Assembly (NCBI GenBank): GCA_963746735.1
Contig: CAVVCO010000037.1
Coordinates: 310,001-374,000 of the forward strand
Reading direction: 5' to 3'
DNA from: CAVSWT01 sp963746735
Lineage (GTDB): Bacteria; Bacteroidota; Ignavibacteria; Ignavibacteriales; Ignavibacteriaceae
Length of the DNA stretch: 64,000 bases
The notes beneath the pieces are model-generated. The model searched no databases, was not told the DNA's origin, and saw only the letters and a list, made by a program, of their open reading frames with translations. The position numbers and the translations under genes are program-made. Positions within the stretch are counted from its first letter, which is position 1; every line of letters begins with the position of its first letter. Positions 1 to 9,244 of the stretch are shown here, in pieces.

Positions 1-1
1 T

Positions 2-343
2 AATAAGCTGCCCATCAAATTTTTCATATTGAATAATAGTTTTCTTGGAATGGTTAGGCAATGGCAGGAATTATTTCACGCTGAAAAATTTAGCTTTACG
101 GATCTTTCAGATAGTAATCCTGATTTCGTAAAAGTTGGTGAAGCTTTTGGTGTTAAATCATTTTCAACCAGCAGTCCTAAAAATGTAGATGACCTTTTAG
201 ATGAAGCTTTCAATTATAATGACGGCCCAGTGCTAATTGAATTTAAAACCGTTAAGGAAGATATGGTTTTCCCAATTATCCCGGCAGGCAAATCCGTAAA
301 TGAAATCATGACTAAACGTCTTGATCCAAAGGAGATGATGTAA
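2..343 (+). CDS. ilvB: Acetolactate synthase large subunit, C-terminal part (5' truncated by window)
   Basis: The reading frame is open from the window edge. The first residues (KLPIKFFILNNSFLGMVRQW) are the conserved ThDP-domain segment of acetolactate synthase, which condenses two pyruvates (or pyruvate plus 2-ketobutyrate) at the first common step of Val/Leu/Ile synthesis. The end matches the family C-terminus, with a short tail after the MVFPIIPAGKSVNEIM segment. The stop codon is followed 3 nt later by ilvN, whose ribosome site (aaggag) lies inside this gene. Only about 113 codons are visible, so the catalytic N-terminal half and FAD domain cannot be checked. The TTG at 29 is an internal codon, not a start. 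Identity is confident from sequence and from the adjoining regulatory subunit. Confidence 0.93.
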   Translation, partial: NKLPIKFFILNNSFLGMVRQWQELFHAEKFSFTDLSDSNPDFVKVGEAFGVKSFSTSSPKNVDDLLDEAFNYNDGPVLIEFKTVKEDMVFPIIPAGKSVNEIMTKRLDPKEMM

Positions 344-346
344 TTT

Positions 347-862
347 ATGAAACACACAATTTCTGTTCTTGTCGAAAATCAATTCGGAACTTTTAACCGC
401 GTAGTAACCATGTTTAGTGGGAAAGGTTTCAACGTTCACAGCATGTCGATTGGTGAAACAGAAACCCCGGAGGTTTCAAGAATGACACTTGTAACTTCCG
501 GCGATGACAAAATAATTGAGCAGGTTGTAAAACAGCTTAACCGTTTGATTGATACAATTAAAGTTGTTGATTTAACAGGGCAGCCTAAAACTGAAAGAGA
601 ACTTGCCTTGATAACGGTTTTTTATCAAAAAGGAACCAGGGCAGAGATTACAAATATTGCAAGCATTTTTAGAGGCAAAATAGTTGACATAAATAACAAA
701 ACAATTACTCTTGAAATAACCGGTCCGCCTGATAAGATTGAAGCAGCAGTAAATGTCCTTGATCCTTATGGTATCAAAGAGATGGCACGCTCAGGCACGG
801 TTGCTCTAAAGAGAGGCGAGCAAACAAGAAAAGAAAAAGAAGAATCAGTACAAACACAATAA
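347..862 (+). CDS. ilvN: Acetolactate synthase small (regulatory) subunit
   Basis: A 171-residue protein of the usual size for the IlvN/IlvH regulatory subunit. It opens with an ACT domain (ISVLVENQFGTFNRVVTMFS, about residues 4-75) that in this family binds valine for feedback control of the large subunit. A second ALS-small C-terminal domain (about 85-155) follows. The tail is lysine/glutamate-rich. The ATG at 347 is preceded by aaggag within the end of ilvB at a normal distance. The gene sits between the catalytic subunit and ilvC, the classical order. Assignment rests on ACT-domain similarity and position. Confidence 0.95.
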   Translation: MKHTISVLVENQFGTFNRVVTMFSGKGFNVHSMSIGETETPEVSRMTLVTSGDDKIIEQVVKQLNRLIDTIKVVDLTGQPKTERELALITVFYQKGTRAEITNIASIFRGKIVDINNKTITLEITGPPDKIEAAVNVLDPYGIKEMARSGTVALKRGEQTRKEKEESVQTQ

Positions 863-880
863 AATTAAAGGAAAATAATC

Positions 881-1897
881 ATGAAAGTTTATTATGATGA
901 TGACGCATCATTAGATTTTTTACAGGATAAAAAAATAGCTGTTTTAGGATTTGGAAGCCAAGGACACGCACATGCGTTAAATTTGAAAGAAAGCGGATTA
1001 AATGTTTCAGTTGGTTTGCGAAAAGATAGCAGCAGGTGGGCAAAAGCAGAAGCAACCGGAATAGCAGTAAAATCAGTACCAGACGCGGTGGAATGGGCTG
1101 ATGTTATTATGGTTCTTCTTCCTGATCAAAATCAAAAAGAAGTCTATGATAAAGATATTGCTCCAAATTTAAAACCTGGAAATACTCTTGCATTCGCACA
1201 TGGATTTAATATTCATTATAAACAAATTGTGCCTCCCAAAGACGTAAATGTTATGATGATCGCTCCTAAAAGTCCTGGACATTTAGTTCGAAGAACTTAT
1301 GTTGAAGGAGCAGGTGTTCCCTCATTGATTGCAATCTATCAAGATCCAAGTGGTGCAACAAAAGATTTAGCCTTAGCATGGGCAAAAGGAATCGGTTCAA
1401 CAAAAGCTGGGGTGATCGAAACAAATTTTAAAGATGAAACAGAAACAGACTTATTTGGCGAGCAGGCTGTTCTTTGCGGCGGCTCCGCAGAATTAATTAA
1501 AGCTGGATTTGAAACTTTAGTTGATGCGGGTTATCCTCCGGAACTGGCTTATTTCGAATGCATGCATGAAATGAAATTAATTGTTGACCTATATTATGAA
1601 GGAGGCCTATCAAGAATGAATTATTCAGTTAGTGATACGGCGGAGTATGGCGGAATGACACGCGGCAGCAGATTGATAACACAGGAAACCAGGAAAGAAA
1701 TGAAAAAAATTCTTTCCGAAGTCCAATCAGGTCAATTTGCAAAAGAATGGCTTGACGAATATCATTCCGGCCAAAAAAATATGGAAAAACTAAGACAAGA
1801 AAATAGAGACCATCCAATTGAAAAAGTAGGTTCAAAATTAAGAGAAATGATGAGCTGGTTATTTCAAAAGAATAAAAAGCATGAGGTGGGTGTATGA
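881..1897 (+). CDS. ilvC: Ketol-acid reductoisomerase (NADP+)
   Basis: A 338-residue, class I (short) KARI that isomerises and reduces acetolactate or acetohydroxybutyrate to the dihydroxyacids, using Mg2+ and NADPH. The N-terminal Rossmann motif is GFGSQGHAHALNL, followed by a GLRKDSSRW loop whose Arg and Ser residues fit NADPH use. The catalytic HGFNIHY segment and the helical metal site (DLFGEQAVLCGG, then YFECMHEMKLIVDLYYEGG) are all present. The gene overlaps leuB by ATGA, suggesting translational coupling. The C-terminal end is slightly extended and lysine-rich. No irregularities were seen. Confidence 0.97.
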   Translation: MKVYYDDDASLDFLQDKKIAVLGFGSQGHAHALNLKESGLNVSVGLRKDSSRWAKAEATGIAVKSVPDAVEWADVIMVLLPDQNQKEVYDKDIAPNLKPGNTLAFAHGFNIHYKQIVPPKDVNVMMIAPKSPGHLVRRTYVEGAGVPSLIAIYQDPSGATKDLALAWAKGIGSTKAGVIETNFKDETETDLFGEQAVLCGGSAELIKAGFETLVDAGYPPELAYFECMHEMKLIVDLYYEGGLSRMNYSVSDTAEYGGMTRGSRLITQETRKEMKKILSEVQSGQFAKEWLDEYHSGQKNMEKLRQENRDHPIEKVGSKLREMMSWLFQKNKKHEVGV

Positions 1898-2991
1898 ATT
1901 TAAAAATAACTTTACTGCCTGGTGATGGCATTGGTCCTGAAGTAGTTGACAGCGCAGTGAAAGTAATGAAAGTTGCAGCAGAAAAATTTAATGTCAATTT
2001 AATTTTTACAGAACGGTTGGTTGGAGGTGCTTCTTATGACAAATATAATACTCCTTTAACTGATGAAACCCTTCAGGTTTGTTATGATTCGGATGCAGTA
2101 TTTTTAGGAGCAGTAGGTGGGCCTAAATGGGAAGGGCTTCAACACAACTTAAAACCCGAAGCAGCTTTGTTGAAATTAAGAAAAGCATTGGGACTTTATA
2201 CAAATATTCGTCCTGCAAAAGTTTATAAATCCCTTTTATCTTCTTCAACATTAAAGCCTGAAGTTCTTGAAGGAACAGATTTAGTTATTCTTCGCGAATT
2301 AACAGGAGATGTTTATTTCTGCGAACCGCGTGGCTATGATGAAAAGTCCGGTTGGAATACTATGGCCTACACTTATGAAGAAGTTGAAAGAATTGCCAGG
2401 CGTGCATTTGAAATTGCCAGCAAAAGAAGCGGAAGAGTTACATCTGTTGATAAAGCAAATGTACTTGAAACATCTCAATTCTGGAGAAAAGTTGTTCACA
2501 AGATTCATGAAGATTATCCCGATATAGAATTGAATGATATGTACGTTGATAATGCCGCTATGCAATTGGTTAGAAATCCACGGCAGTTTGATGTTATCTT
2601 AACCCAAAATTTATTTGGAGATATTTTAAGTGATATTGCAGCAATGATAACAGGAAGTTTAGGAATGCTTCCTTCAGCAAGTACAGGCAGCAGGTACGCA
2701 ATGTATGAGCCTGTTCACGGCAGTGCGCCCGACATTGCCGGGCAAAGCAAAGCAAATCCGCTTGCTACAATTGCTTCAGCAGCTATGATGTTTTCACTTT
2801 CTTTCCAGATGAGCAAGGCAGCAGATTTAATTGATATGGCAATTGATAAAACATTGCAGATAGGTTATAGGACTGCAGATATTTATACAAATGGAACAAC
2901 ATTGGTTTCAACAACAGAAATGACTTCAATGGTAATTGATAATTTTAATCAAATATATGATGAACAAGCACTAGGTGTTTTTACTCTATAA
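1894..2991 (+). CDS. leuB: 3-isopropylmalate dehydrogenase
   Basis: A 365-residue beta-decarboxylating dehydrogenase that oxidises 3-isopropylmalate to 2-ketoisocaproate, with NAD+ and Mg2+/Mn2+. GDGIGPEVV opens the protein. RELTGDVYFCEPRG carries the substrate-specificity loop of leucine-pathway enzymes, and VDKANVLETSQFWR, the metal-binding DMYVDNAAMQL and NLFGDILSDIAA segments, and the NAD-binding EPVHGSAPDIAG loop are present. In a citramalate route the same enzyme is known to act on beta-methylmalate. Its start overlaps the ilvC stop by 4 nt. Length and motifs are typical. Confidence 0.97.
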   Translation: MNLKITLLPGDGIGPEVVDSAVKVMKVAAEKFNVNLIFTERLVGGASYDKYNTPLTDETLQVCYDSDAVFLGAVGGPKWEGLQHNLKPEAALLKLRKALGLYTNIRPAKVYKSLLSSSTLKPEVLEGTDLVILRELTGDVYFCEPRGYDEKSGWNTMAYTYEEVERIARRAFEIASKRSGRVTSVDKANVLETSQFWRKVVHKIHEDYPDIELNDMYVDNAAMQLVRNPRQFDVILTQNLFGDILSDIAAMITGSLGMLPSASTGSRYAMYEPVHGSAPDIAGQSKANPLATIASAAMMFSLSFQMSKAADLIDMAIDKTLQIGYRTADIYTNGTTLVSTTEMTSMVIDNFNQIYDEQALGVFTL

Positions 2992-3046
2992 TTAAAATAT
3001 TCATTGGAATTATTCATAAATAAATTTTAAAAATGAGGAAATAAAA

Positions 3047-4594
3047 ATGGAAGAAAATAGAGTAATAGTTTTTGACACAACTTTAAGAGACGGTGAGCAA
3101 TCACCAGGTGCTTCGTTAAACGTTTATGAAAAATTAGAAATAGCCAAGCAGCTTGTTAAGTTAAAAGTAGATGTTATTGAAGCAGGTTTTCCGGTTTCAT
3201 CTCCCACACAATTTGATGCTGTTAAAAGAATAGCTAATGAAGTAGGAGGAGCCGTAATAGCTGGTTTAGCAAGAGCGAAAGAGATTGATGTTAAATCTGC
3301 TTACGATGCTTTGAAGGAAGCAAATAAATTTAGAATACATACATTCTCCAGCACCTCTGATATTCATATTCTTGGAAAGTTTGGAGACGATAGGTATGGG
3401 AAAACTTTGGAAGAAAAAAGAAAAACTATAATTAAAATGTCAATCGATGCAGTATCTTATGCAAAAACATTTACTAAAGACGTTGAATTCTCTGCTGAAG
3501 ATGCCGGCAGAACGGATATCGGTTATCTTGCTGAAGTAATTGAAGCTGCTATTGAAGCCGGTGCTACCACTGTTAACATTCCCGATACAACTGGTTACAC
3601 GTTTCCTTCAGAGTTCGGTGCTAAAATTACCGAGTTAAGACAGAGAGTTAAAAATATTAATAAAGCAATCATAAGCGTTCATTGCCATAATGATCTTGGG
3701 CTGGCAGTTGCCAATTCATTAAATGCAATTGAACATGGAGCAAGACAAGTAGAATGTACAATCAATGGAATAGGTGAGAGGGCTGGTAATGCTTCTCTCG
3801 AAGAAATCGTAATGGCTTTGAAGGTTCGCAGAGATATTAACAAATGCTATACGAATATTAAAACAGAAGAAATTTATAATACTAGTAAAATGGTCTCTTC
3901 ATTTACCGGAATAATTGTTCAGCCGAATAAAGCTCTGGTAGGAGAAAATGCATTTGCTCATGAATCAGGTATTCATCAAGATGGAATGTTAAAGAACAGG
4001 CAGACTTATGAAATACTTTCACCTGAAACCGTTGGTGTGCCGAAGACTAAAATTGTATTAGGCCGTCATTCCGGAAGGCATGGCTTAAAATCTCGTTTAC
4101 TTGAATTAGGATATTCATTGACTGAAAAAGAACTACAAGTTGTATATGATAAATTTGTCGAGCTTGCCGATAAAAAGAAAGAAGTGTTTGATGAAGATTT
4201 GAGAATTCTTATGGGCGATCATGCTCACGAAACAGAAGATGAACATTATGAATTAAATTACATCCATGTTATAATGGGTACTAATTCAATTCCATCTGCT
4301 ACTGTTAAGATTACAACTAAAGCTGGTGAGATTCAGGAATCAGCAACCGGCGATGGGTCGGTAGATGCTTGTTTCAATGCGATTGAACGTGCTTTAAATA
4401 TTAAACCCAGTCTGGAATCTTATAATGTCCGCTCAGTTACTTCCGGCCGTCAGGCAATGGGGGAAGTAATAGTAAGATTAAGAAGTGATGAGAGATCATT
4501 TACTGGAAGAGGTGTTTCAACTGATATCATTGAAGCAAGTGCTAAAGCGTATATTCAGGCTTTTAAATCATCAGCAGTCATTTTTAAAAAATAA
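3047..4594 (+). CDS. leuA: 2-isopropylmalate synthase
   Basis: A 515-residue acyltransferase condensing acetyl-CoA with 2-ketoisovalerate, the committed step to leucine. The TIM-barrel signature FDTTLRDGEQSPGASL lies at residues 9-24. The metal-binding HCHNDLGLAVANS and GERAGNASLEE segments follow, with the HESGIHQDGMLK helix in the linker. The last ~120 residues form the LeuA allosteric/dimerisation domain (DGSVDACFNAIERAL), the usual site of leucine feedback. A good ribosome site (gagg) precedes the ATG. It differs from the second acyltransferase at 6660, which lacks GEQSPG and matches citramalate synthase. Confidence 0.95.
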   Translation: MEENRVIVFDTTLRDGEQSPGASLNVYEKLEIAKQLVKLKVDVIEAGFPVSSPTQFDAVKRIANEVGGAVIAGLARAKEIDVKSAYDALKEANKFRIHTFSSTSDIHILGKFGDDRYGKTLEEKRKTIIKMSIDAVSYAKTFTKDVEFSAEDAGRTDIGYLAEVIEAAIEAGATTVNIPDTTGYTFPSEFGAKITELRQRVKNINKAIISVHCHNDLGLAVANSLNAIEHGARQVECTINGIGERAGNASLEEIVMALKVRRDINKCYTNIKTEEIYNTSKMVSSFTGIIVQPNKALVGENAFAHESGIHQDGMLKNRQTYEILSPETVGVPKTKIVLGRHSGRHGLKSRLLELGYSLTEKELQVVYDKFVELADKKKEVFDEDLRILMGDHAHETEDEHYELNYIHVIMGTNSIPSATVKITTKAGEIQESATGDGSVDACFNAIERALNIKPSLESYNVRSVTSGRQAMGEVIVRLRSDERSFTGRGVSTDIIEASAKAYIQAFKSSAVIFKK

Positions 4595-4673
4595 AGAAGA
4601 CGAAGAGTTTGTGAGCCATTCTTTATCGGAAGTATCACAAGCAGTATAATTGAAAGAATAAAGGAACAAAATT

Positions 4674-5969
4674 ATGTCAATGACCATAACAGAAAAAATA
4701 CTGGCAAAATCCGCTGGTAAAAAAATTGTTCAGCCGGGTGAAAATATCTGGCTTAACGTTGATGTGCTTATGACCCACGATGTCTGTGGCCCGCCGACTA
4801 TAGGAATATGGAAAAGAGAATTTGGAGAGAAAGCAAAAATTTGGGATAAGGAAAAACTTGTAATCTTCCCTGATCATTATATTTTTACAAGTAATCCCCA
4901 GGCGAACAGGAATGTTTCTGTCTTGCAAAAATTTGCCGACGAATATAAAATAGATAATTATTATGATGTAGGAACTGATAGATACAAAGGAGTTTGTCAT
5001 ATCGCTTTGGCTGAAGAAGGATTCAATGTGCCCGGAACAGTTTTGTTTGGTACTGATTCTCATACTTGTACTTCAGGTGCATTTGGAATGTTTTCAACCG
5101 GAGTAGGAAATACAGATGCAGCCTTCATTTTGGGAACAGGGAAAATTTGGGAAAAAGTACCAGAGTCCATGAAATTTACATTTGAAGGTGAAATGCCTCC
5201 GTATCTTACTGCAAAAGATTTGATTCTCAGAGTGCTTGGTGAAATTACAACTGACGGTGGTACTTATAGAGCTTTGGAATTTGATGGTTCAGCAGTTTTT
5301 TCTTTATCTGTTGATGAAAGAATGACACTGACAAACATGGCAATTGAAGCCGGCGGAATGAATGGAATTATCGCTGCTGATTCTGTTATTGAAGAATATG
5401 TGAAGCAAAGAACCAATAAGCCTTATGAAATATTTCATAGTGACGCTGATGCAAAGTATAGAGCAAAATATACATTTAACGTAAACAATATTGAACCATT
5501 AGTTGCGAAACCTCATAGCCCGGATAATATGGGTACAGTAAGAAGTGTTCAAGGAACAAAATTAACAAAGTGTTATATAGGCTCATGTACTGGTGGAAAG
5601 CTAAGTGATTTTAAATCTGCGGCAAAATTTTTATTTGGAAATAAAGTTAAAGTCCCTACTTTCATTGTTCCTGCAAGTACTTCTATTGCGCAGCAATTGG
5701 AAGAGGAAACTATCAGCGGAGTTTCTTTAAGACAAATTTTTGAAAATGCAGGATGCGTTGTTGCACAATCATCTTGTGCAGCATGTCTTGGCGGTCCGAT
5801 GGATACGATCGGTAGAGCAACAGACGGTGAAGTAATTATTTCAACAACAAACAGAAATTTCCCGGGAAGAATGGGAAGTAAAAAATCTGCTGTTTATTTG
5901 GCATCACCTTTAACAGTTGCTGCATCTGCATTAAATGGAGCTATTACAGATCCACGTGATCTAATGTAA
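4674..5969 (+). CDS. leuC: 3-isopropylmalate dehydratase large subunit
   Basis: A 431-residue aconitase-family protein that with LeuD isomerises 2- to 3-isopropylmalate (and in citramalate-using bacteria, citramalate to methylmalate). The FGTDSHTCTSGAFGMFSTGVG segment and the three [4Fe-4S] ligands (CYIGSCTGG, then SSCAACLGG) are visible. The length fits the shorter, type-2 LeuC subfamily. A 79-nt spacer separates it from leuA. It is followed by a strong hairpin before leuD, so the subunit genes are not tightly coupled. The C-terminal GRMGSKKSAVYLASP segment is canonical. Confidence 0.96.
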   Translation: MSMTITEKILAKSAGKKIVQPGENIWLNVDVLMTHDVCGPPTIGIWKREFGEKAKIWDKEKLVIFPDHYIFTSNPQANRNVSVLQKFADEYKIDNYYDVGTDRYKGVCHIALAEEGFNVPGTVLFGTDSHTCTSGAFGMFSTGVGNTDAAFILGTGKIWEKVPESMKFTFEGEMPPYLTAKDLILRVLGEITTDGGTYRALEFDGSAVFSLSVDERMTLTNMAIEAGGMNGIIAADSVIEEYVKQRTNKPYEIFHSDADAKYRAKYTFNVNNIEPLVAKPHSPDNMGTVRSVQGTKLTKCYIGSCTGGKLSDFKSAAKFLFGNKVKVPTFIVPASTSIAQQLEEETISGVSLRQIFENAGCVVAQSSCAACLGGPMDTIGRATDGEVIISTTNRNFPGRMGSKKSAVYLASPLTVAASALNGAITDPRDLM

Positions 5970-5971
5970 AA

Positions 5972-6009
5972 AATCTCTTGCCCTTCCCACAAGGAAGGGC
6001 GATGAGATT
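5972..6009 (+). terminator. Strong hairpin between leuC and leuD (attenuator, processing or stability element)
   Basis: Just after the leuC stop, gcccttcc (5980-5987) pairs with ggaagggc (5993-6000) around a 5-nt loop. An outer aatctc/gagatt stem extends it across a small internal loop, and a T-rich stretch (gttttgatt) follows. The T-run is short, so complete termination is doubtful. A partial terminator or an mRNA processing/stabilising hairpin would also fit, since leuD and cimA downstream show no obvious promoter of their own. The structure is seen directly; its role is inferred. Confidence 0.45.
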
Positions 6010-6053
6010 GTTTTGATTAAAAAAGATTTTTATACAAAGGAAATATCATTACA

Positions 6054-6617
6054 ATGGAAAAAATAATTCAAGGAAAAGCTTATGTTCTTGGAGATAATGT
6101 TGACACCGATCAGATTATTCCTGCAGAGCATTTAGTATACAGCTTAAGTGATCCTGAAGAATCAAAAAAATACGGACACTTTGCTTTATCAGGTGTGCCT
6201 ATGCCGCAAGCCGGTTTACCTAGTGGAAATACTCCATTTATAGATGGAGATAAAAATGAATCTGAATTTAGTATCATAATCGGAGGATCAAATTTCGGAT
6301 GCGGTTCTTCAAGAGAGCATGCACCTTTTGCATTAAAAGTTGCCGGAGCAAAAGCAGTTGTTGCTGAGTCGTTTGCAAGAATTTATTATAGGAATTCTGT
6401 GGATGGCGGATTTCTAATCCCGTATGAAACCCCTGTTAAGCTGAATGATAAAATTAAAACCGGTGATGAGCTGGAAATAAATTTGAAAGAAAATAAATTA
6501 AAAAATTTAAGCAATGGTGAGACTTACAATCTCCAGGATTTGGGTGAAGTTTTACCCATAATTGAAGCCGGTGATATTTTTGAATACGCCAGGCAGTCTG
6601 GAATGATAGCACAATAA
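6054..6617 (+). CDS. leuD: 3-isopropylmalate dehydratase small subunit
   Basis: A 187-residue swivelling domain partner of LeuC. GDNVDTDQIIPAEHL near the N-terminus and GGSNFGCGSSREHAPFAL with AESFARIYYRNSVDGG form the substrate-recognition surface. The protein is of normal size. It follows leuC after an 84-nt spacer that contains a GC-rich hairpin. The downstream neighbour is cimA after a 42-nt AT-rich gap. Assignment as the leucine-pathway small subunit is confident; substrate range toward citramalate is inferred from the linked cimA. Confidence 0.95.
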   Translation: MEKIIQGKAYVLGDNVDTDQIIPAEHLVYSLSDPEESKKYGHFALSGVPMPQAGLPSGNTPFIDGDKNESEFSIIIGGSNFGCGSSREHAPFALKVAGAKAVVAESFARIYYRNSVDGGFLIPYETPVKLNDKIKTGDELEINLKENKLKNLSNGETYNLQDLGEVLPIIEAGDIFEYARQSGMIAQ

Positions 6618-6659
6618 AATAATTTTATTTTAAAATTATAATTTAAGTTGGTATAAAGC

Positions 6660-8249
6660 ATGAAAACAAAAATAGAACTTTTTGACACAACTCTACGCGA
6701 TGGTACACAAGGTGAAGGGATTAATCTTTCTGTTCAGGATAAATTAATTATTGCCCAGAGGCTTGATGAATTCGGAATTGATGTTATTGAAGGAGGATGG
6801 CCGGGAAGCAATCCCCGCGATGAAGAATTTTTTCAGAAAGCGAAGAGCTTGAATTTAAAAAATTCACAAATTTGTGCTTTCGGTTCTACAGCACGTTCTG
6901 TAAATAATATTGAAGGCGATGCTAACCTACTTGCATTGCTGCATGCTGAAACTCCGGCTGTTTCTTTATTTGGAAAAACCTGGCGTTTGCATTCATCAAA
7001 AGGTTTAGGTTTAAGTGATGAAGAAAACGAAGAGTTAATTTTTAAATCCGTTAAATTTATGGCTGATAATGGCAGGCGGGTAATCTATGACTGTGAGCAT
7101 TTCTTCGATGGTTATAAAGATAATAAAGAGTTTGCATTAAAAATGATGAAGGCTGCTGAGCAAGGCGGTGCCGATGTTCTTGTTCTATGCGATACTAACG
7201 GTGGAACCATGCCGCATGAAGTATATGACATCATTTCAGAAATTAAATCGCAATTTTCAAAACCAATTGGTATTCATACGCATAATGATTCTGAACTTGC
7301 AGTTGCAAATTCATTGGCAGCTATACAGGCCGGTGCTGTTCATGTTCAAGGAACAATAAACGGTGTTGGCGAAAGATGCGGTAATGCAAATTTGTGCAGC
7401 ATAATTCCAAATATAAAATTAAAACTGGGAAGAGAAACCATACAGAATATAAATCTTGATCACTTAACTTCAATCTCGAATTTTGTTTATGAGTTAATGA
7501 ATCTTGTTCCAAATTCACGAGCAGCTTTTGTTGGTAAATCTGCTTTTGCTCATAAAGGCGGTGTGCATGTCAGTGCAGTTTTAAAAGATAGTAGAATGTA
7601 TGAACATATTGATCCCGAAAAAGTAGGCAACAAGCAAAGAGTTTTGGTTTCTGATTTGAGCGGACAAAGTAACATTCGCTATAAAGCAAAAGAATTTGGA
7701 ATTGATCTTTCAGACAAAAAAGAGCTAAGTAAAAAATTGGTCAGCTATATAAAAAGTCTGGAGCATGGCGGTTATCAATTTGATGGCGCAGAAGCTTCAT
7801 TTGAATTGTTGTTGAATTCCGAGATAAATGAATTTTCTCCATTCTATAACGTCATAGATTCAAAAGTAAGTGTAATGTTTGATGACAAAGGGCATTCAAC
7901 TTCTGAAGTTGTTTTGAAAGTTGAGGTTGACGGTGAAATTGAACATACTGCTGCAAACGGCGACGGGCCTGTAAATGCATTGGACAATGCCTTACGAAAA
8001 GCTTTAATAAGATTTTACCCAGAAATTTCTTTATTGAAACTTATTGACTATAAAGTTAGAGTTTTGGATGAGAAGGAAGGCACGATGGCAAAGGTTAGGG
8101 TTATGATTGAAACCAGTAATGGTACGGATGCCTGGTCAACAGTTGGTGTTTCAGAAAATATAATAGAAGCCAGCTTTCAAGCACTGAGTGACAGTATTAA
8201 TTACGAATTATTTAAATACCATAACAAGAAAAAAAAACTTACAGCATAA
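6660..8249 (+). CDS. cimA: (R)-citramalate synthase
   Basis: A 529-residue member of the LeuA/CimA family. FDTTLRDGTQGEGINLS replaces the GEQSPG version of LeuA, and VIEGGWPGSNPRDEEFF is typical of CimA, which condenses acetyl-CoA with pyruvate to citramalate. HTHNDSELAVANSLAA holds the metal-binding histidines, and KSAFAHKGGVHVSAVLKD is the linker helix. A C-terminal LeuA-type dimer/allosteric domain (DGPVNALDNALRKAL) covers roughly the last 130 residues. Placement right after leuCD supports a threonine-independent route to 2-ketobutyrate and isoleucine. The stop abuts the next ATG with no gap. Confidence 0.92.
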   Translation: MKTKIELFDTTLRDGTQGEGINLSVQDKLIIAQRLDEFGIDVIEGGWPGSNPRDEEFFQKAKSLNLKNSQICAFGSTARSVNNIEGDANLLALLHAETPAVSLFGKTWRLHSSKGLGLSDEENEELIFKSVKFMADNGRRVIYDCEHFFDGYKDNKEFALKMMKAAEQGGADVLVLCDTNGGTMPHEVYDIISEIKSQFSKPIGIHTHNDSELAVANSLAAIQAGAVHVQGTINGVGERCGNANLCSIIPNIKLKLGRETIQNINLDHLTSISNFVYELMNLVPNSRAAFVGKSAFAHKGGVHVSAVLKDSRMYEHIDPEKVGNKQRVLVSDLSGQSNIRYKAKEFGIDLSDKKELSKKLVSYIKSLEHGGYQFDGAEASFELLLNSEINEFSPFYNVIDSKVSVMFDDKGHSTSEVVLKVEVDGEIEHTAANGDGPVNALDNALRKALIRFYPEISLLKLIDYKVRVLDEKEGTMAKVRVMIETSNGTDAWSTVGVSENIIEASFQALSDSINYELFKYHNKKKKLTA

Positions 8250-9011
8250 ATGAAAATAGGCTTAGTTCAGTATAATCCTGTTTGGGAAAATAAGGAAGAG
8301 AATAAAAGAAAGATATTAAATCTTGTAAGCAGCAATTTAGTTGACGTCTCATTGCTGGTTTTCCCCGAAATGACTTTGACAGGTTTCACCATGAAGTCAT
8401 TAAAATACAGTGAGAACTTAGATGGAGATAGTTTTCAATTTTTTGCCGGACTTTCAAAAAATAAAAATGTTCATTGCCTGGCTGGAATAATTGAAAAAGA
8501 TAACGGAAAATATTTTAACTCTTTGATTCATATAAATAACAAAGGCGAACTGGTAAGTAAATATCAAAAGGTTCATCCTTTCTCTTATGGAAATGAAGAT
8601 AAAAATTATTCCAGGGGAGAAAAAGCTGTAACTACTCAAATTGAAGATTTTAAAATAGGATTATCAATCTGTTATGATTTACGTTTTCCGGAATTATACA
8701 GGCTATATGCAAAAGAAAGAGTTGATGTACTTGTTTCAATTGCAAACTGGCCTGATACAAGAATTGAACATTGGAGAACATTATTAAAAGCCCGCGCAAT
8801 TGAAAACCAATGTTACATGGTTGGAGTAAATCGTGTGGGCAAAGATCCAAAACTAAATTATGTTGGTTACAGTGGTGTTTATGATCCGATGGGTAAAGAA
8901 TTAGTATCTGTAAAAGATGAAGAAAAAGTGATTGTTGAAAATATTGATAAGATAAAAGTTTGTGAGACCAGGGATAATCTTCCCTTTTTAAATGATATTT
9001 CACTCATTTAA
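8250..9011 (+). CDS. Nitrilase-superfamily amidase (omega-amidase-like)
   Basis: A 253-residue carbon-nitrogen hydrolase with the full Glu-Lys-Cys triad: E40 in LVFPEMT, K107 in YQKVHPF and C141 in SICYDLRFPELY. The sequence context of the cysteine and the NWPDTRIEHWRTLLKARAIEN segment resemble YafV/Nit2-type omega-amidases, which hydrolyse 2-ketoglutaramate or 2-ketosuccinamate, products of glutamine or asparagine transamination. The start ATG directly follows the cimA stop (TAAATG), so it is the last gene of the operon. A role in transaminase side-product recycling is inferred. Other small amide substrates are possible. Confidence 0.85.
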   Translation: MKIGLVQYNPVWENKEENKRKILNLVSSNLVDVSLLVFPEMTLTGFTMKSLKYSENLDGDSFQFFAGLSKNKNVHCLAGIIEKDNGKYFNSLIHINNKGELVSKYQKVHPFSYGNEDKNYSRGEKAVTTQIEDFKIGLSICYDLRFPELYRLYAKERVDVLVSIANWPDTRIEHWRTLLKARAIENQCYMVGVNRVGKDPKLNYVGYSGVYDPMGKELVSVKDEEKVIVENIDKIKVCETRDNLPFLNDISLI

Positions 9012-9244
9012 ATTTATAAATTTCAAATAATATTTATTCGTTTAATTGTATAAAATTCGGAAAATCAGAATAATATACTTGATTATTTTAACAAAAAGTG
9101 TATATTTCTGAAGAATTTTTATTCATAATGTAAATAAACTTTAATAATTTAGGCTGCTGATTTTTAAGGAAAAGATAATTAAAGTTTATTAACAGAATAC
9201 CGAAATTTATTGAGCTTTGAGAACTAATTGTAGCAGGAGATTTA

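Noticed and set aside
9012..9244. Promoter-like boxes (tataaaa, tatact) upstream of gltB
   Set aside because: Each lacks a properly spaced -35, and similar boxes occur often in this AT-rich sequence; none was listed as a promoter.
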